Positions 33,757 to 43,311 are shown, numbered from the stretch's first letter. The stretch: 64,000 nt of DNA from Vibrio panuliri (GCF_009938205.1 NZ_AP019655.1:1240001-1304000); one strand, 5' to 3'. Program-made: numbers and translations. Notes: generated by a model not told the origin, from the sequence alone.

Positions 33757-33902
33757 TACAAAAACTGTTAGTAGGGATAGTAAGGAATCTAAGCTAACAG
33801 CCAGCTATGCGTAACACCAAATTCGTAGGTTACTTAACTTGATCGGCGGCCAAACCATCTGGGTTAAGTAATGACTACAGTAGGCGACCTGTAGTCGCCT
33901 TT
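33726..33902 (-). ncRNA. Candidate small RNA, ~177 nt
   Basis: Bounded by a good promoter (33909-33937) and a strong minus-strand terminator (GCCTGAGCA...TGCTCAGGC plus TTTTTT). It can fold into several hairpins: GGCGAC-ctaca-GTCGCC type at the 5' end, TTACTTAAC/GTTAAGTAA around the middle, and CTGTTAG/CTAACAG towards the 3' end. No open frame with a ribosome-binding site is present. Family unknown. Confidence 0.6.
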
Positions 33903-33908
33903 ATCATT

Positions 33909-33937
33909 GTTATAAACCCCGCTAAACCCTAGTTGAA
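33909..33937 (-). promoter_or_regulatory. Promoter of the candidate sRNA
   Basis: On the minus strand TTCAAC (33932-33937), exactly 17 bases, then TATAAC (33909-33914); start predicted near 33902. Confidence 0.6.
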
Positions 33938-34331
33938 TAAATCCTCCGACCAACCAGAATTTTGCGAGATTTTGGACAATCAAATGTGCTAGAGCTATTT
34001 ACTGATTAATCAACGACATTTCAGTCTTTTATGCTAATTCGAAATACTCAAACAACTTAACTAGTAGTGTGTCTCAATATTTTAATGAAAGCAACCGCAC
34101 TGCGATATAAATCTCAAATACATGAGTATTTTTGATCTACACACACACTATAGTTAGAACAATCTATCATTGAACCACTCAAATACGCTGACTAAAACTA
34201 TAATTACAGCCCAATTGATTGAGTAATCAAATAGCTATTTACTTTTGGCTACCCACATATTTCACTACCAATGTAACAATATGTTTGCTTTAGTTCTTTT
34301 TCACCAAAAATTTGGTTTCGTAGCAAATAAA

Positions 34332-34362
34332 AATCCCCTGAATGGTATTCACCACTCAGGGG
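34332..34362 (-). terminator. Terminator of rnb
   Basis: On the minus strand ATCCCCTGAGTGG...CCATTCAGGGGAT is followed by TTTTA. Confidence 0.85.
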
Positions 34363-34378
34363 ATCAAACTGTCGTGAC

Positions 34379-36394
34379 TTACTCAGCTGAGGCTTGAGTT
34401 TGTGCCTCTTGTTTTGCGTCACTTTCTAGCGCTGCAAACACTCGTGTCGGTTTAGCAACGAGACTACGATTCTCTTGGTTCACATCCGCAAGAACGACTT
34501 CTAGCGTGTCGCCTAAACGAAACTCAATCTGTTTGTCGATAGAAACGGTTCCATTATCGGCATTGCATTCAATGCGCTCTTTATTATCCATAATCAACGA
34601 GCTAGGGACAAAAGCAGCAGCGCCATTTTCAACGAGACGCACTCGCATACCTGCACGATTAATATCAAAGATCTCGGCGTTGAACTTAGTTGCTTTCGCT
34701 GGCTCCTCCGCAAGTGTGCGGGCATATAACCAATCCGAAACACTGCGTTCCGCCATATTGTGGTGTTTACGGTGCAACGCTAGTTCTTCACCAACAGTTT
34801 CATCAGCTAGCTGTTCTGGTTCTTTACCCAGAATATGCGCCTTCAACATACGGTGATTGATCATGTCGCCATATTTACGAATTGGTGAAGTCCAAGTGGC
34901 ATAGATGTCTAGCCCCATCGCAAAGTGCGGAAGAGGTTGATTGCCGATTTCACTGTAGGTTTGCATCTTACGAATTCGGTTGTCAAAGTAACTGCTCTCT
35001 TGAGCACCCAACCAACGACGTAAAGCGGCAAAGCCTTCTAGGGTTACAATTGACTCAGCGGTAAATGGTAGTTCACCATTTGGATTCACCATCTCAATCA
35101 CTTCTGCCACTTTCTCTGGCTTGATACCCGCGTGATGGTTAAATACACCCGAACCAAAACTTGCTTGTAGAGTTTTACCCGCACAAATATTTGCCGTAAT
35201 CATCGCTTCCTCAACAAGACGATTAGCACTACGACGCATATCTGCGTGAATCGCGATAACATCGTTATCTTCACTGAGTTCAAAACGATAATCCGGACGG
35301 TCAGGGAAAACCACCGCATTAGTTTCACGCCAGTCAGCACGTGCTAATGAGAACTGGTAGAGGTCGCGAACGATCTGCGCAATTTCTTCACTTGGTTGCC
35401 AAGCCGTTGATTCGCCATTTTCCAGCCAATCGGATACGTGATCGTAAGCTAAACGCGCGTGAGACTTAATATGCGCGGCAAAGAAGTTGATATCATCGCC
35501 AATCACACCATCTTTGCTCACAGTAACGGTACAGCATAATGCTGGGCGGATTTCGTCTTGCATTAATGAGCAAAGCTCATCAGCCAAATCACGAGGGAGC
35601 ATTGGAATATTGCGACCAGGTAAGTAGATAGTAAAGCCACGCTCACGCGCAACCTTATCCATTTCACTATCCGGTGTAATATAAGCAGTAGGATCAGCAA
35701 TTGCGATCGTTAAAGCAAAATCGCCATTGTCTAACTTCTTCGCATATAGGGCATCGTCCATATCTTTAGTGGACTCACCGTCGATGGTAACAAACGGTAC
35801 GTGGGTCATATCAACGCGCTCTAGATCCGCGTCATCTTTAATTTCCCAGTTATCGATACCAGCAGGCTCGCTGTTTGGCAGATCATTCTGTGCTAGCGTT
35901 ACCCACCACGGTGCGATCTTGTCATCCGCATTGGTCACCTTTTGCGAGATTTCGACAAAGAAGCCGTTATCCCCTTTTAATGGGTGGCCAATCAAATGAG
36001 CAACGACCCAGTCACCTTCAGCAAAATCATTAGGGTTAAGCCCTTTCTTTACCTTTGCTTTTAGAGACTGCTTTTTGAGTTGCGGGTGATCTGGGGTCAC
36101 GTTCAATTTGCCTTTGAACATTTTTACGCGACCAATAAAGCGAGTTAAGTTTTGCTCCAAAAGCTCTTCAGGCTCTGCCACCTCACGTTCATTCTCCGTG
36201 CGAATAATCGCTTTCACTTTGTCGCCATGAAGACACTTCTTCATATACGGTGGTGGAATAAAGAAGCTGGTTTTGCTATCCACTTCTAAGAATCCAAAGC
36301 CTTTTTCTGTGGCTTTGATTGTCCCTTCTTTCTTCGGGAGGTTTTCTTGAATCTGCTGTTTTAGCTGAGCCAGTAGCGGGTTATCTTGGAACAT
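34379..36394 (-). CDS. rnb: Exoribonuclease II
   Basis: A 671-residue RNase II. The start MFQDNPLLAQLKQQ and KATEKGFGFLEVD match E. coli Rnb; two cold-shock RNA-binding domains are followed by the RNB catalytic domain with the metal-binding aspartates in TIDGESTKDMDD (Asp205, 211, 213, 214). The C-terminal S1 domain is at about 560-650. It degrades RNA 3' to 5' down to short oligonucleotides. The frame is open to 36520, but the ATG at 36394 is the family start. It is divergent from deaD. Confidence 0.95.
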   Translation of the reverse strand: MFQDNPLLAQLKQQIQENLPKKEGTIKATEKGFGFLEVDSKTSFFIPPPYMKKCLHGDKVKAIIRTENEREVAEPEELLEQNLTRFIGRVKMFKGKLNVTPDHPQLKKQSLKAKVKKGLNPNDFAEGDWVVAHLIGHPLKGDNGFFVEISQKVTNADDKIAPWWVTLAQNDLPNSEPAGIDNWEIKDDADLERVDMTHVPFVTIDGESTKDMDDALYAKKLDNGDFALTIAIADPTAYITPDSEMDKVARERGFTIYLPGRNIPMLPRDLADELCSLMQDEIRPALCCTVTVSKDGVIGDDINFFAAHIKSHARLAYDHVSDWLENGESTAWQPSEEIAQIVRDLYQFSLARADWRETNAVVFPDRPDYRFELSEDNDVIAIHADMRRSANRLVEEAMITANICAGKTLQASFGSGVFNHHAGIKPEKVAEVIEMVNPNGELPFTAESIVTLEGFAALRRWLGAQESSYFDNRIRKMQTYSEIGNQPLPHFAMGLDIYATWTSPIRKYGDMINHRMLKAHILGKEPEQLADETVGEELALHRKHHNMAERSVSDWLYARTLAEEPAKATKFNAEIFDINRAGMRVRLVENGAAAFVPSSLIMDNKERIECNADNGTVSIDKQIEFRLGDTLEVVLADVNQENRSLVAKPTRVFAALESDAKQEAQTQASAE

Positions 36395-36755
36395 CTTAAC
36401 TCTTATCGCTTGTAAAATTGCGCACACTATAACATTCGCCATTGTGCCAAGCCACACAAAGCGCCACTTTGTAAGTCTACCTAGCTCTCCAAATTGAGCA
36501 AAATGATTACGAATTCTCAATTATGTGACGACAAAAGAGTCAACCAGACCTTCTCTAGGAGTTTTTTGTGATGAAATTCAATTTTTTCTGGCTTTTTTTG
36601 TGCTTTTAGGGAATAATCCGCCTCCCTTATGTCCCTAGCGGCTTGATGCGATTTAACACTTATCCGCATCTGAATGGAATCAGCTCAATCTGGATTGGTA
36701 TTGGAATTGGTAGAGCTCGTGGGACCTTTTGTTTTTTTTTGTTAATGGGATCCCA
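36395..36755. other. Divergent rnb / deaD control region
   Basis: 361 bases likely to hold both promoters and the long 5' leader of deaD. It contains a possible 12-aa Phe-rich leader peptide (36571-36609) and a hairpin GATGCG/CGCATC (36645-36670). Confidence 0.5.
36571..36609 (+). CDS. Possible 12-aa leader peptide upstream of deaD
   Basis: ATG after AGGAG (9-base spacing) encodes MKFNFFWLFLCF, five Phe in twelve residues, then TAG. It lies in the leader of deaD. Phe-rich leader peptides are known from attenuation of aromatic genes, but nothing else here supports that mechanism, so it could be chance. Confidence 0.2.
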   Translation: MKFNFFWLFLCF

Positions 36756-38735
36756 ATGACAGATACTGTAATTCAATTTAGTGAATTAGCGCTAAATGAC
36801 GCCATCCTTTCAGCTCTTGATAGCATGGGTTTTGTTTCTCCAACTCCTATCCAAGCAGCGGCAATTCCGCATCTTCTTGAAGGTGCTGATGCTCTAGGTA
36901 AAGCGCAAACAGGTACAGGTAAAACAGCGGCTTTCTCTCTTCCGCTATTGAACAAACTCGATCTTTCTCAACGCAAACCTCAAGCAATCGTACTTGCTCC
37001 TACTCGTGAGCTAGCGATTCAGGTTGCTGCTGAGATGAAGAACCTAGGTCAAAATATTTCTGGTCTTAAAGTTCTAGAAATCTACGGTGGTACTTCTATC
37101 GTTGATCAAATGCGTGCACTTAAGAATGGTGCGCACGTGATCGTAGGTACTCCAGGTCGTGTTCAAGACCTAATCAACCGTGACCGTCTACACCTTGACG
37201 AAGTAAACACTTTCATCCTTGATGAAGCTGATGAAATGTTAAACATGGGCTTCGTAGATGACGTGACTGCAATCATGGAGCACGCTCCTGCATCAGCTCA
37301 ACGCGTTCTTTTCTCTGCAACTATGCCTCCAATGCTGAAAAACATTGTTGAGCGCTTCCTACGCGAACCAGTAATGGTTGACGTTGCAGGTAAGAACCAC
37401 ACTGTTGACAAAGTAGAACAACAGTTCTGGGTTGTTAAAGGTGTAGAGAAAGACGAAGCAATGTCTCGTCTACTTGAAACTGAAGAAACTGACGCTTCAA
37501 TCGTATTCGTACGTACACGTCAAGATACTGAGCGCCTAGCTGACTGGCTATGTGCACGTGGCTTCAAAGCTGCAGCACTACACGGCGATATTCCTCAGTC
37601 TCTGCGTGAGCGCACAGTTGATCACATCAAAAATGGCGTAATCGATATTCTAGTTGCGACTGACGTTGTCGCTCGTGGTCTTGATGTTCCACGTATTACT
37701 CACGTATTCAACTACGATATCCCATTTGATGTGGAATCTTACATCCACCGTATCGGTCGTACTGGTCGTGCTGGACGTCAAGGTAAAGCGATTCTTCTAG
37801 TTCGCACTAACCAAATTCGTATGCTACGCACTATCGAGCGCGTAACTAAGTCTTCTATGGAAGAAATCCAACTGCCTCTACGTGACGCAGTAGCAGAAGC
37901 ACGTCTAGTTAAACTAGGTGCAGAGCTAGAAGCAGAAAAAGAACACAAAGCACTAGACAAGTTTGTTGAACTCGTTGAGAAGCTACAAGAAACGCTAGAG
38001 ATCGATTCTACGACTCTTGCAGCTATCCTTCTTAAGCGTCAACAAGGCAAGCGTCCTCTATTCTACATTGGCGAGGACCCAATGGTTGAAGCAATTGCAC
38101 GTGACAAGCAACGTCGTCAAGACCGCCGTGAAGGTGGCCGTGATGGTGGTCGTCGCGAAGGTGGTCGTAGCTTCAACAACCAAGATTGGGATACTTACCA
38201 ACTGCAAGTAGGTCGTGAGCAAGGCGTTCAAGTTAAAGACATCGTTGGTGCACTTGCTAACGAACTAGGCCTAGTGAAAGGTTCTATCGGTGCAATCAAA
38301 CTAGACCAAGGTCAAACTTACGTTCAGCTTCCTAAAGCAATGAGCTCAGAGACAGCTGGCAAACTAAGTAAACTACGTATCCGTCAGAAAGAAGTTGGCG
38401 CGGTTGTATGTGACTTTGATGATTTCCGTGAACCTCGTGGTCGTCGTGATGGCGGTCGTCGCGACGGTGGTCGTCGTGATGGTGGCTTCCGTGGCAACCG
38501 TGATGGTGGCGGCTACCGTGGTAACCGCGACGGCAACCGTGATGGTAACCGCGAAGGTGGCTACCGTGGCAACCGCGATGGTAACCGTGAAGGTGGCTAC
38601 CGTGGTAACCGTGATGGCAACCGCGAAGGTGGCGAACGTCGTTTCGATCGTAACCGTGGTGGCGATCACCGTGGCAATCACCGTGGTGAACGTGGTCATG
38701 GTCGTCGTGATGGCGGTCGTCGCAACGAAGACTAA
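36756..38735 (+). CDS. deaD: DEAD-box cold-shock RNA helicase DeaD/CsdA
   Basis: 659 residues. Motif I AQTGTGKT (50-57), PTREL, DEAD (156-159), SAT, and HRIGRTGRAG are in place. After the two RecA domains come a DbpA-type RNA-binding domain (about 470-555; GREQGVQVKDIVGALAN) and a C-terminal array of RDGGRR and GNRDGNREGGY repeats, an unusually long RGG-like tail. It unwinds structured RNA in ribosome assembly and mRNA turnover. The true ATG is 36756. Codon use is optimised, suggesting high expression. Long leader upstream. Confidence 0.95.
   Translation: MTDTVIQFSELALNDAILSALDSMGFVSPTPIQAAAIPHLLEGADALGKAQTGTGKTAAFSLPLLNKLDLSQRKPQAIVLAPTRELAIQVAAEMKNLGQNISGLKVLEIYGGTSIVDQMRALKNGAHVIVGTPGRVQDLINRDRLHLDEVNTFILDEADEMLNMGFVDDVTAIMEHAPASAQRVLFSATMPPMLKNIVERFLREPVMVDVAGKNHTVDKVEQQFWVVKGVEKDEAMSRLLETEETDASIVFVRTRQDTERLADWLCARGFKAAALHGDIPQSLRERTVDHIKNGVIDILVATDVVARGLDVPRITHVFNYDIPFDVESYIHRIGRTGRAGRQGKAILLVRTNQIRMLRTIERVTKSSMEEIQLPLRDAVAEARLVKLGAELEAEKEHKALDKFVELVEKLQETLEIDSTTLAAILLKRQQGKRPLFYIGEDPMVEAIARDKQRRQDRREGGRDGGRREGGRSFNNQDWDTYQLQVGREQGVQVKDIVGALANELGLVKGSIGAIKLDQGQTYVQLPKAMSSETAGKLSKLRIRQKEVGAVVCDFDDFREPRGRRDGGRRDGGRRDGGFRGNRDGGGYRGNRDGNRDGNREGGYRGNRDGNREGGYRGNRDGNREGGERRFDRNRGGDHRGNHRGERGHGRRDGGRRNED
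38430..38726 (+). repeat. Repetitive DNA encoding the DeaD RGG-like tail
   Basis: Tandem imperfect units encoding RRDGG and then GNRDGNREGGYR recur across ~300 bases. The repetition explains the long Gly/His/Arg-rich frames on the opposite strand. Such arrays can change length by slippage. Confidence 0.75.
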
Positions 38736-38746
38736 GCAAATTGAAA

Positions 38747-38772
38747 AACCGGCGTTTATCGCCGGTTTTTTT
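38747..38772. terminator. Bidirectional terminator, deaD / TRAP permease
   Basis: AAAAACCGGCG-tttat-CGCCGGTTTTTTT. Confidence 0.9.
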
Positions 38773-38794
38773 ATGTCTGATGATAATCAAATCA

Positions 38795-40912
38795 CTAATT
38801 GATCGCCGGAGCCCGTTGACGGTACATTTTCGCACTGTAAGCAAATATGATGACAAAAAGCACCAGCGCGGCCAATCTAAATACGAGTTCTACATTGGGC
38901 CATACCAAACTAGCGCCAACTACTAACATCGTTACCCTCAACATCCAGTTGAGCGGCCCTTCTAAATAGCCTTCAATCGCTGCGATTAACGCATATGTCC
39001 CTATAATCGCCAGTAGACCGACTTCCAAGACATGGGTGATTTCCCAACTGACCAAACCACTGTAAGCAATCAATATCGGCACCAGATAGAGCCCTTTTGC
39101 TATCTTCCAAGCCATTAAACCAGTACGCATTGGCGGGGTTTTTGCGATCGTCGCTGCGGCAAATGCGGTTAAGCATACGGGGGGCGTCACATTACTGTCT
39201 TGTGATAACCAAAAAATAATTAAGTGCGCAGACAATAAAGCCAAGGCGACAGTTTCAAGACCCAATGCTTGCTCCAGTAACATACTCATAAAATCAGCAG
39301 GAACGAGTGAAATCAGTTCATTTGCCGTCACTGCTGACATAGGCGCAGAAAGCAATCCGAGCTTATCCGGCGCCGCAAGCATAAAGATTGCTTTGGCTTG
39401 CTCCGGCAATTCACCAGCCACCAGCATAGCGAGCAACTGCTGCTCCGCGAGCAATTTGTACAATGCCGGAGCTGACAGGGTACCCAATACTATATAAGCC
39501 GCAGTAACAGGTAGCCCCATACCAAGCACCAGTGATGCCAAAGCAATTAACGCTAACATCATCAGAAGATCACCACCTGCCCAGCTATCAATCATCAAGG
39601 AAAAGGTGTTCCCTATCCCCGTGGTGCTAATCACATTGATAACCAAACCTATCCCAACCAACAGCACCGCTGTTGTCGCCATATTGCGTGCGCCTTGCGC
39701 TAAAGCCTCGACAATGGCACTGATACCCATACGATGCTCTTTAGACAGCCAGCTTGCTACAACAACGGAGATAATTGATAGACCTGCGGCGTAGGTAGGG
39801 GTAAACCCTTGGACAAGGAGCGTCACCAACACGGCAAGCGGGATAAGGTTGTGCCAACCAGAAATCAACACCTGTAACAGCGAAACTTCAGAAACAGTAA
39901 TCTTTTGCACTCCGCTGCGTTTCGCCTCGATTCGAACAAAAAAGCCCACGGAAAGGAAATAGATCAGCGCAGGCATAAACGAGACGGCAATAATATCGAC
40001 ATAAGGTATTTGCGTGTAAGAAGCCATAATAAACGCCCCTGCCCCCATAACAGGTGGCATCAATTGCCCACCGGTCGATGCGGCGGCCTCAACCCCTGCT
40101 GCAAATTTCGCAGGAAAACCTGCTTTACGCATCAATGGAATACTGATCACGCCAGTTGAAACCGTGTTCGCAACACTGGAACCTGATACCGACCCCATTA
40201 GCCCACTACCAATCACGGCGATAAATCCTGGACCTCCAATGATCTTTCCTGCCGCAGCTCGAGCAACATTGATAATGTAATCCCCAACCCCTGAACGCAC
40301 TAAAAATGCGCCAAAGAGAATAAACATAAACACGAAGCTCCAACTGATGCGTGCAATTGGACCAAACATCCCCTCCGAAGAATAGAAACTCCGGTATAAC
40401 AAGGTCTCTACACTCAAACCTGGAAAATGGAAAATACCACTTGCCCATTTTCCCCACCACACGACATAGCTCAAGCAGACAACAATCAGTACCGGAATAA
40501 ACCACCCCATTGTTCGGCGAATAAGCTCTGTCACTATGACTATCGCCATAATGGCAAATATCCAGTCACTGGTGACAAACTTAACCCCTCGCTCATAAAG
40601 AGCATCTTCCGCGAACGGCAAATATATAAGACAAGCAACAGCCCCCAGCGCGATAATAATATCGAAAACTAAAGCGGGTTTACTGTTAATTAGGCGGCGG
40701 TGAGCGGGATAGAGCAAGGCACACATCACGGCAAAACCAGCGAAGTGCGTTGCGGAAATCCATAGCTCGGACAGAGTTGAAAAGGTGTTAAACCAGATAT
40801 GTAAAAGGGACAGCAGCACACCCAATACTGTAACTGTGGTCGCTACCCATTTTGTTTCGATGCGAGTTGCAAGCTCAAATTGACTGAGCTTGACTTGTTG
40901 GGCGTCACTCAT
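38795..40912 (-). CDS. TAXI-type TRAP transporter, fused small and large permease
   Basis: A 705-residue membrane protein with about 16-18 helices. The N-terminal part corresponds to the 4-helix DctQ subunit and the rest to the 12-helix DctM domain (motif GLMGSVSGSSVANTVSTGVISIP and LGMGLPVTAAYIVLG). Fused QM proteins pair with TAXI-type binding proteins, as encoded directly upstream. It takes up a carboxylate (TAXI systems often carry glutamate, 2-oxoglutarate-like or other acids) with Na+ symport. The substrate is unknown. Confidence 0.9.
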   Translation of the reverse strand: MSDAQQVKLSQFELATRIETKWVATTVTVLGVLLSLLHIWFNTFSTLSELWISATHFAGFAVMCALLYPAHRRLINSKPALVFDIIIALGAVACLIYLPFAEDALYERGVKFVTSDWIFAIMAIVIVTELIRRTMGWFIPVLIVVCLSYVVWWGKWASGIFHFPGLSVETLLYRSFYSSEGMFGPIARISWSFVFMFILFGAFLVRSGVGDYIINVARAAAGKIIGGPGFIAVIGSGLMGSVSGSSVANTVSTGVISIPLMRKAGFPAKFAAGVEAAASTGGQLMPPVMGAGAFIMASYTQIPYVDIIAVSFMPALIYFLSVGFFVRIEAKRSGVQKITVSEVSLLQVLISGWHNLIPLAVLVTLLVQGFTPTYAAGLSIISVVVASWLSKEHRMGISAIVEALAQGARNMATTAVLLVGIGLVINVISTTGIGNTFSLMIDSWAGGDLLMMLALIALASLVLGMGLPVTAAYIVLGTLSAPALYKLLAEQQLLAMLVAGELPEQAKAIFMLAAPDKLGLLSAPMSAVTANELISLVPADFMSMLLEQALGLETVALALLSAHLIIFWLSQDSNVTPPVCLTAFAAATIAKTPPMRTGLMAWKIAKGLYLVPILIAYSGLVSWEITHVLEVGLLAIIGTYALIAAIEGYLEGPLNWMLRVTMLVVGASLVWPNVELVFRLAALVLFVIIFAYSAKMYRQRAPAIN

Positions 40913-40921
40913 AACGACTCC

Positions 40922-40978
40922 GTTAGCAATGAGAGACGCAATGTCTCAAACTCATTTTCGAGTTGAGACATTGCTAAC
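40922..40978 (-). promoter_or_regulatory. Nested hairpins between TRAP binding-protein and permease genes
   Basis: GTTAGCAATG and CATTGCTAAC pair over ~37 bases, enclosing GCAATGTCTCAA and TTGAGACATTGC, which also pair, so two folds are mutually exclusive. Such structures usually stabilise the upstream binding-protein mRNA and lower permease synthesis. Confidence 0.55.
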
Positions 40979-41007
40979 ACTAGCCAATTAAATTGGCATT
41001 ACCCAGA

Positions 41008-42012
41008 TTATTGAAGAATCAGCGATTCCGGCACATCAATACCCATCTCTTGATAGTATTTCACCGCGCCAGGATGGAGCGGAACCGGTAAGCCTGCGAT
41101 CGCCTTTTCTATCGCCATTGCTTTTGTCGCTTTGTGGATGCCTTGTAAGAAAGGTAGATTCTCGTAGATCGCTTTGGTCAACTGATAAACGTCATCGTCC
41201 GAAACATCATGACGAACCGCGAGAAAGTTTGGCTGCGCGATGGTGTTAATCGCTTTATCAACGCCAGGATAAGTACCCGCTGGAATCTCATACTTGGTCC
41301 ATAGATTGTATGAACCGTTAGCTTGTTTGATCTGCTCATCAGTAAATGAGAGGATTTGAATCTCCTCGCCCAAGGCAGCAAACGCTTGAGTCACAGCACC
41401 AACTGGCACGCCCGCAGGGGTGTTCATTCCATCAATCGTGCCATTTTGTAGCGCACTCGCACTGCCACCGTACCCCATATGAGCAAGATTGAAACTTGCC
41501 ACATCAACTCCTAGCCCTTGCATAATCTGGCGGCCAGAGTTTTCTGTCCCGGAATTCTTTTTACCAATTGAGAACTTCTTATCTTTGAGATTATTGAGAT
41601 CACTCACGGTTCCCGTTTGCGCTAAATCACTACGAACGATGAAATGTTCAACGTTTTGCCATAACATCGAAACCGAACGTAACTCTTCTTGGCGAGCTTT
41701 ATAAGGGCCTTCACCATTCCATGCCCAAGCCCCATAAAGACCTTGTAGGATTGCAAACTGCGCTTCGTTTTCATTCAGCAGCTTTACATTCTCTCCAGAC
41801 CCAGCAGAGCTGATCGCAGAGAGTGAGAACTTATACTGCGGCGTCAACTTAACTTTACTCAATGTGGCGAGTGCAACGCCAACAGGATAATAGGTTCCTC
41901 CCGTTGAAGCGGTCGCTAAAATATAGCTACGTTCTTGTGCCATGACTTGGCCGGATAAACCGATACATGCAGCAGCTAGAGCCAAACCTTTGGCTAACTT
42001 AGAAACTTTCAT
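41008..42012 (-). CDS. TAXI family TRAP transporter solute-binding protein
   Basis: A 334-residue periplasmic protein. A signal peptide ends at GQVMA-QE (residue ~26). The mature start RSYILATASTGGTYYPVGVALA is the hallmark of TAXI (TRAP-associated extracytoplasmic immunogenic) proteins, and GMNTPAGVPVGAV is in the ligand region. It delivers the substrate to the fused permease encoded 95 bases downstream. The ATG at 42012 is chosen for the signal peptide. Confidence 0.92.
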   Translation of the reverse strand: MKVSKLAKGLALAAACIGLSGQVMAQERSYILATASTGGTYYPVGVALATLSKVKLTPQYKFSLSAISSAGSGENVKLLNENEAQFAILQGLYGAWAWNGEGPYKARQEELRSVSMLWQNVEHFIVRSDLAQTGTVSDLNNLKDKKFSIGKKNSGTENSGRQIMQGLGVDVASFNLAHMGYGGSASALQNGTIDGMNTPAGVPVGAVTQAFAALGEEIQILSFTDEQIKQANGSYNLWTKYEIPAGTYPGVDKAINTIAQPNFLAVRHDVSDDDVYQLTKAIYENLPFLQGIHKATKAMAIEKAIAGLPVPLHPGAVKYYQEMGIDVPESLILQ

Positions 42013-42201
42013 CTGTGACTCTCCATGTGTTTTATTGGCAATCAACGCTGATTTGCCAGACGCGTTATACACCCACCGATTGCGGTCAGTTTGAGCGGCA
42101 ACCGTGAACTGGTTGCTTATAAAGTAAGCGATATAAAACCACCAAGGAAGGATCTAGATCTCACTTATTGATAACAATAAGTTAACAGTATTTTTAAGTG
42201 T

Positions 42202-42229
42202 AAAAAAAGAGCGCCTAAATCGGCGCTCT
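42202..42229 (-). terminator. Terminator of the rbs operon
   Basis: On the minus strand AGAGCGCC-gattta-GGCGCTCT is followed by TTTTTT. Confidence 0.9.
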
Positions 42230-42277
42230 GGAAAATGATCGATGATAACGAAGGCAATTAGGGGAGACTTGTCGTCG

Positions 42278-43297
42278 TTAACTTTGGGTTGAAAGCGCGT
42301 AACACTTAACCGTATTTCTCTCTATCAAGGTTGGCTCTAGCTGCACCACAAGCGCATCTCGAGACAAATCTTCAAGCTTACTTAACAGGGTTTCCACAGC
42401 CGCTTGGCCCAAGCGGTACTTAGGCTGATGTATCGTCGTCAATGGCGGAGTCATAAACTTGGCGATATGAATATCATCGTAGCCAATAATTGAAAAATCT
42501 TGCGGAACAGATAATCCTTTCTCGTGAGCGGCATTGATCACCCCCATCGCCATCATATCGTTACAAACAAATAACGCACTTGGCAAAGGGCCTTTATCAT
42601 ACATTCGGTTAAATGCCTGATAACCGCCATCACATTCGAAGTTCGATTCGACAATCCAATGGGGATTGAACTCTAACCCAGCTTCACGCATCGCACGCTT
42701 GTAGCCTTCGTAACGCATCTGAGCTTGATGACGATGCAACGGTCCTGTGATACACCCGATCTGAGTATGACCATTTTCAATCAGATATCTCGCCGCCATA
42801 TAGCCACCTTGCAGCGAGTTATCTTGGATCTTATCGCTGGCAAACAGCATCGGCCCCCAGTCCATGACCACCACGGGAACGTCTGGGTATTTCTCGAAGA
42901 TATCAATACGCTCCCCTTCTAATGAAGAGCACATCAAAATCATTCCATCGACCCGTTTTTGCAGTAGAGTATTAATCGAAGCTTTCATGCGCTGCGAATC
43001 CCCTTCTGTATTACACAGAATCAGGTTGTACCCCTTTTGATAACAGCAACGCTCAACGCCTTTCACCACTTCACCAAAAAATGGGTTGGTTGATGTCGTC
43101 ATCAGCATACCCAAGGTTTTGGTTCGATTCATTTTCAAGCTTCGAGCGAGCGCTGAAGGCGTATAATTGAGATCTTGTGCCGCTTGATTAACTCGTGCAG
43201 AGATTTCCTCACTCACATAGCGGGATTGATTGATAACATGACTGACTGTCGAAGTAGATACACCGGCCAGTCTGGCAATATCTTTCATGGTTGCCAT
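42278..43297 (-). CDS. rbsR: Ribose operon repressor RbsR (LacI family)
   Basis: A 339-residue LacI/GalR repressor. The N-terminal HTH plus hinge reads MKDIARLAGVSTSTVSHVIN...LNYTPSALARSLK, and the ribose-type sugar-binding core follows (TLGMLMTTSTNPFFGEVVKG). It is the last gene of the rbs operon, 14 bases after rbsK. Ribose binding should release it from the palindrome CATCGAAACGTTTCGATG upstream of rbsD. Confidence 0.93.
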   Translation of the reverse strand: MATMKDIARLAGVSTSTVSHVINQSRYVSEEISARVNQAAQDLNYTPSALARSLKMNRTKTLGMLMTTSTNPFFGEVVKGVERCCYQKGYNLILCNTEGDSQRMKASINTLLQKRVDGMILMCSSLEGERIDIFEKYPDVPVVVMDWGPMLFASDKIQDNSLQGGYMAARYLIENGHTQIGCITGPLHRHQAQMRYEGYKRAMREAGLEFNPHWIVESNFECDGGYQAFNRMYDKGPLPSALFVCNDMMAMGVINAAHEKGLSVPQDFSIIGYDDIHIAKFMTPPLTTIHQPKYRLGQAAVETLLSKLEDLSRDALVVQLEPTLIERNTVKCYALSTQS

Positions 43298-43311
43298 GCT
43301 ATCGTTCTCCT

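Larger units (their letters stand above)
33584..34378. other. Intergenic region with a candidate sRNA and the rnb terminator
   Basis: 795 bases without a protein gene. They hold the candidate minus-strand sRNA (33726-33902) with its promoter and terminator, an AT-rich tract (33930-34330), and the rnb terminator. No coding frame stands out. Confidence 0.65.

Noticed and set aside
38332..38856. Long minus-strand frames rich in His, Gly, Arg or Thr/Val opposite deaD
   Set aside because: They are mirror images of the repeated RGG-coding DNA of deaD and lack start signals.
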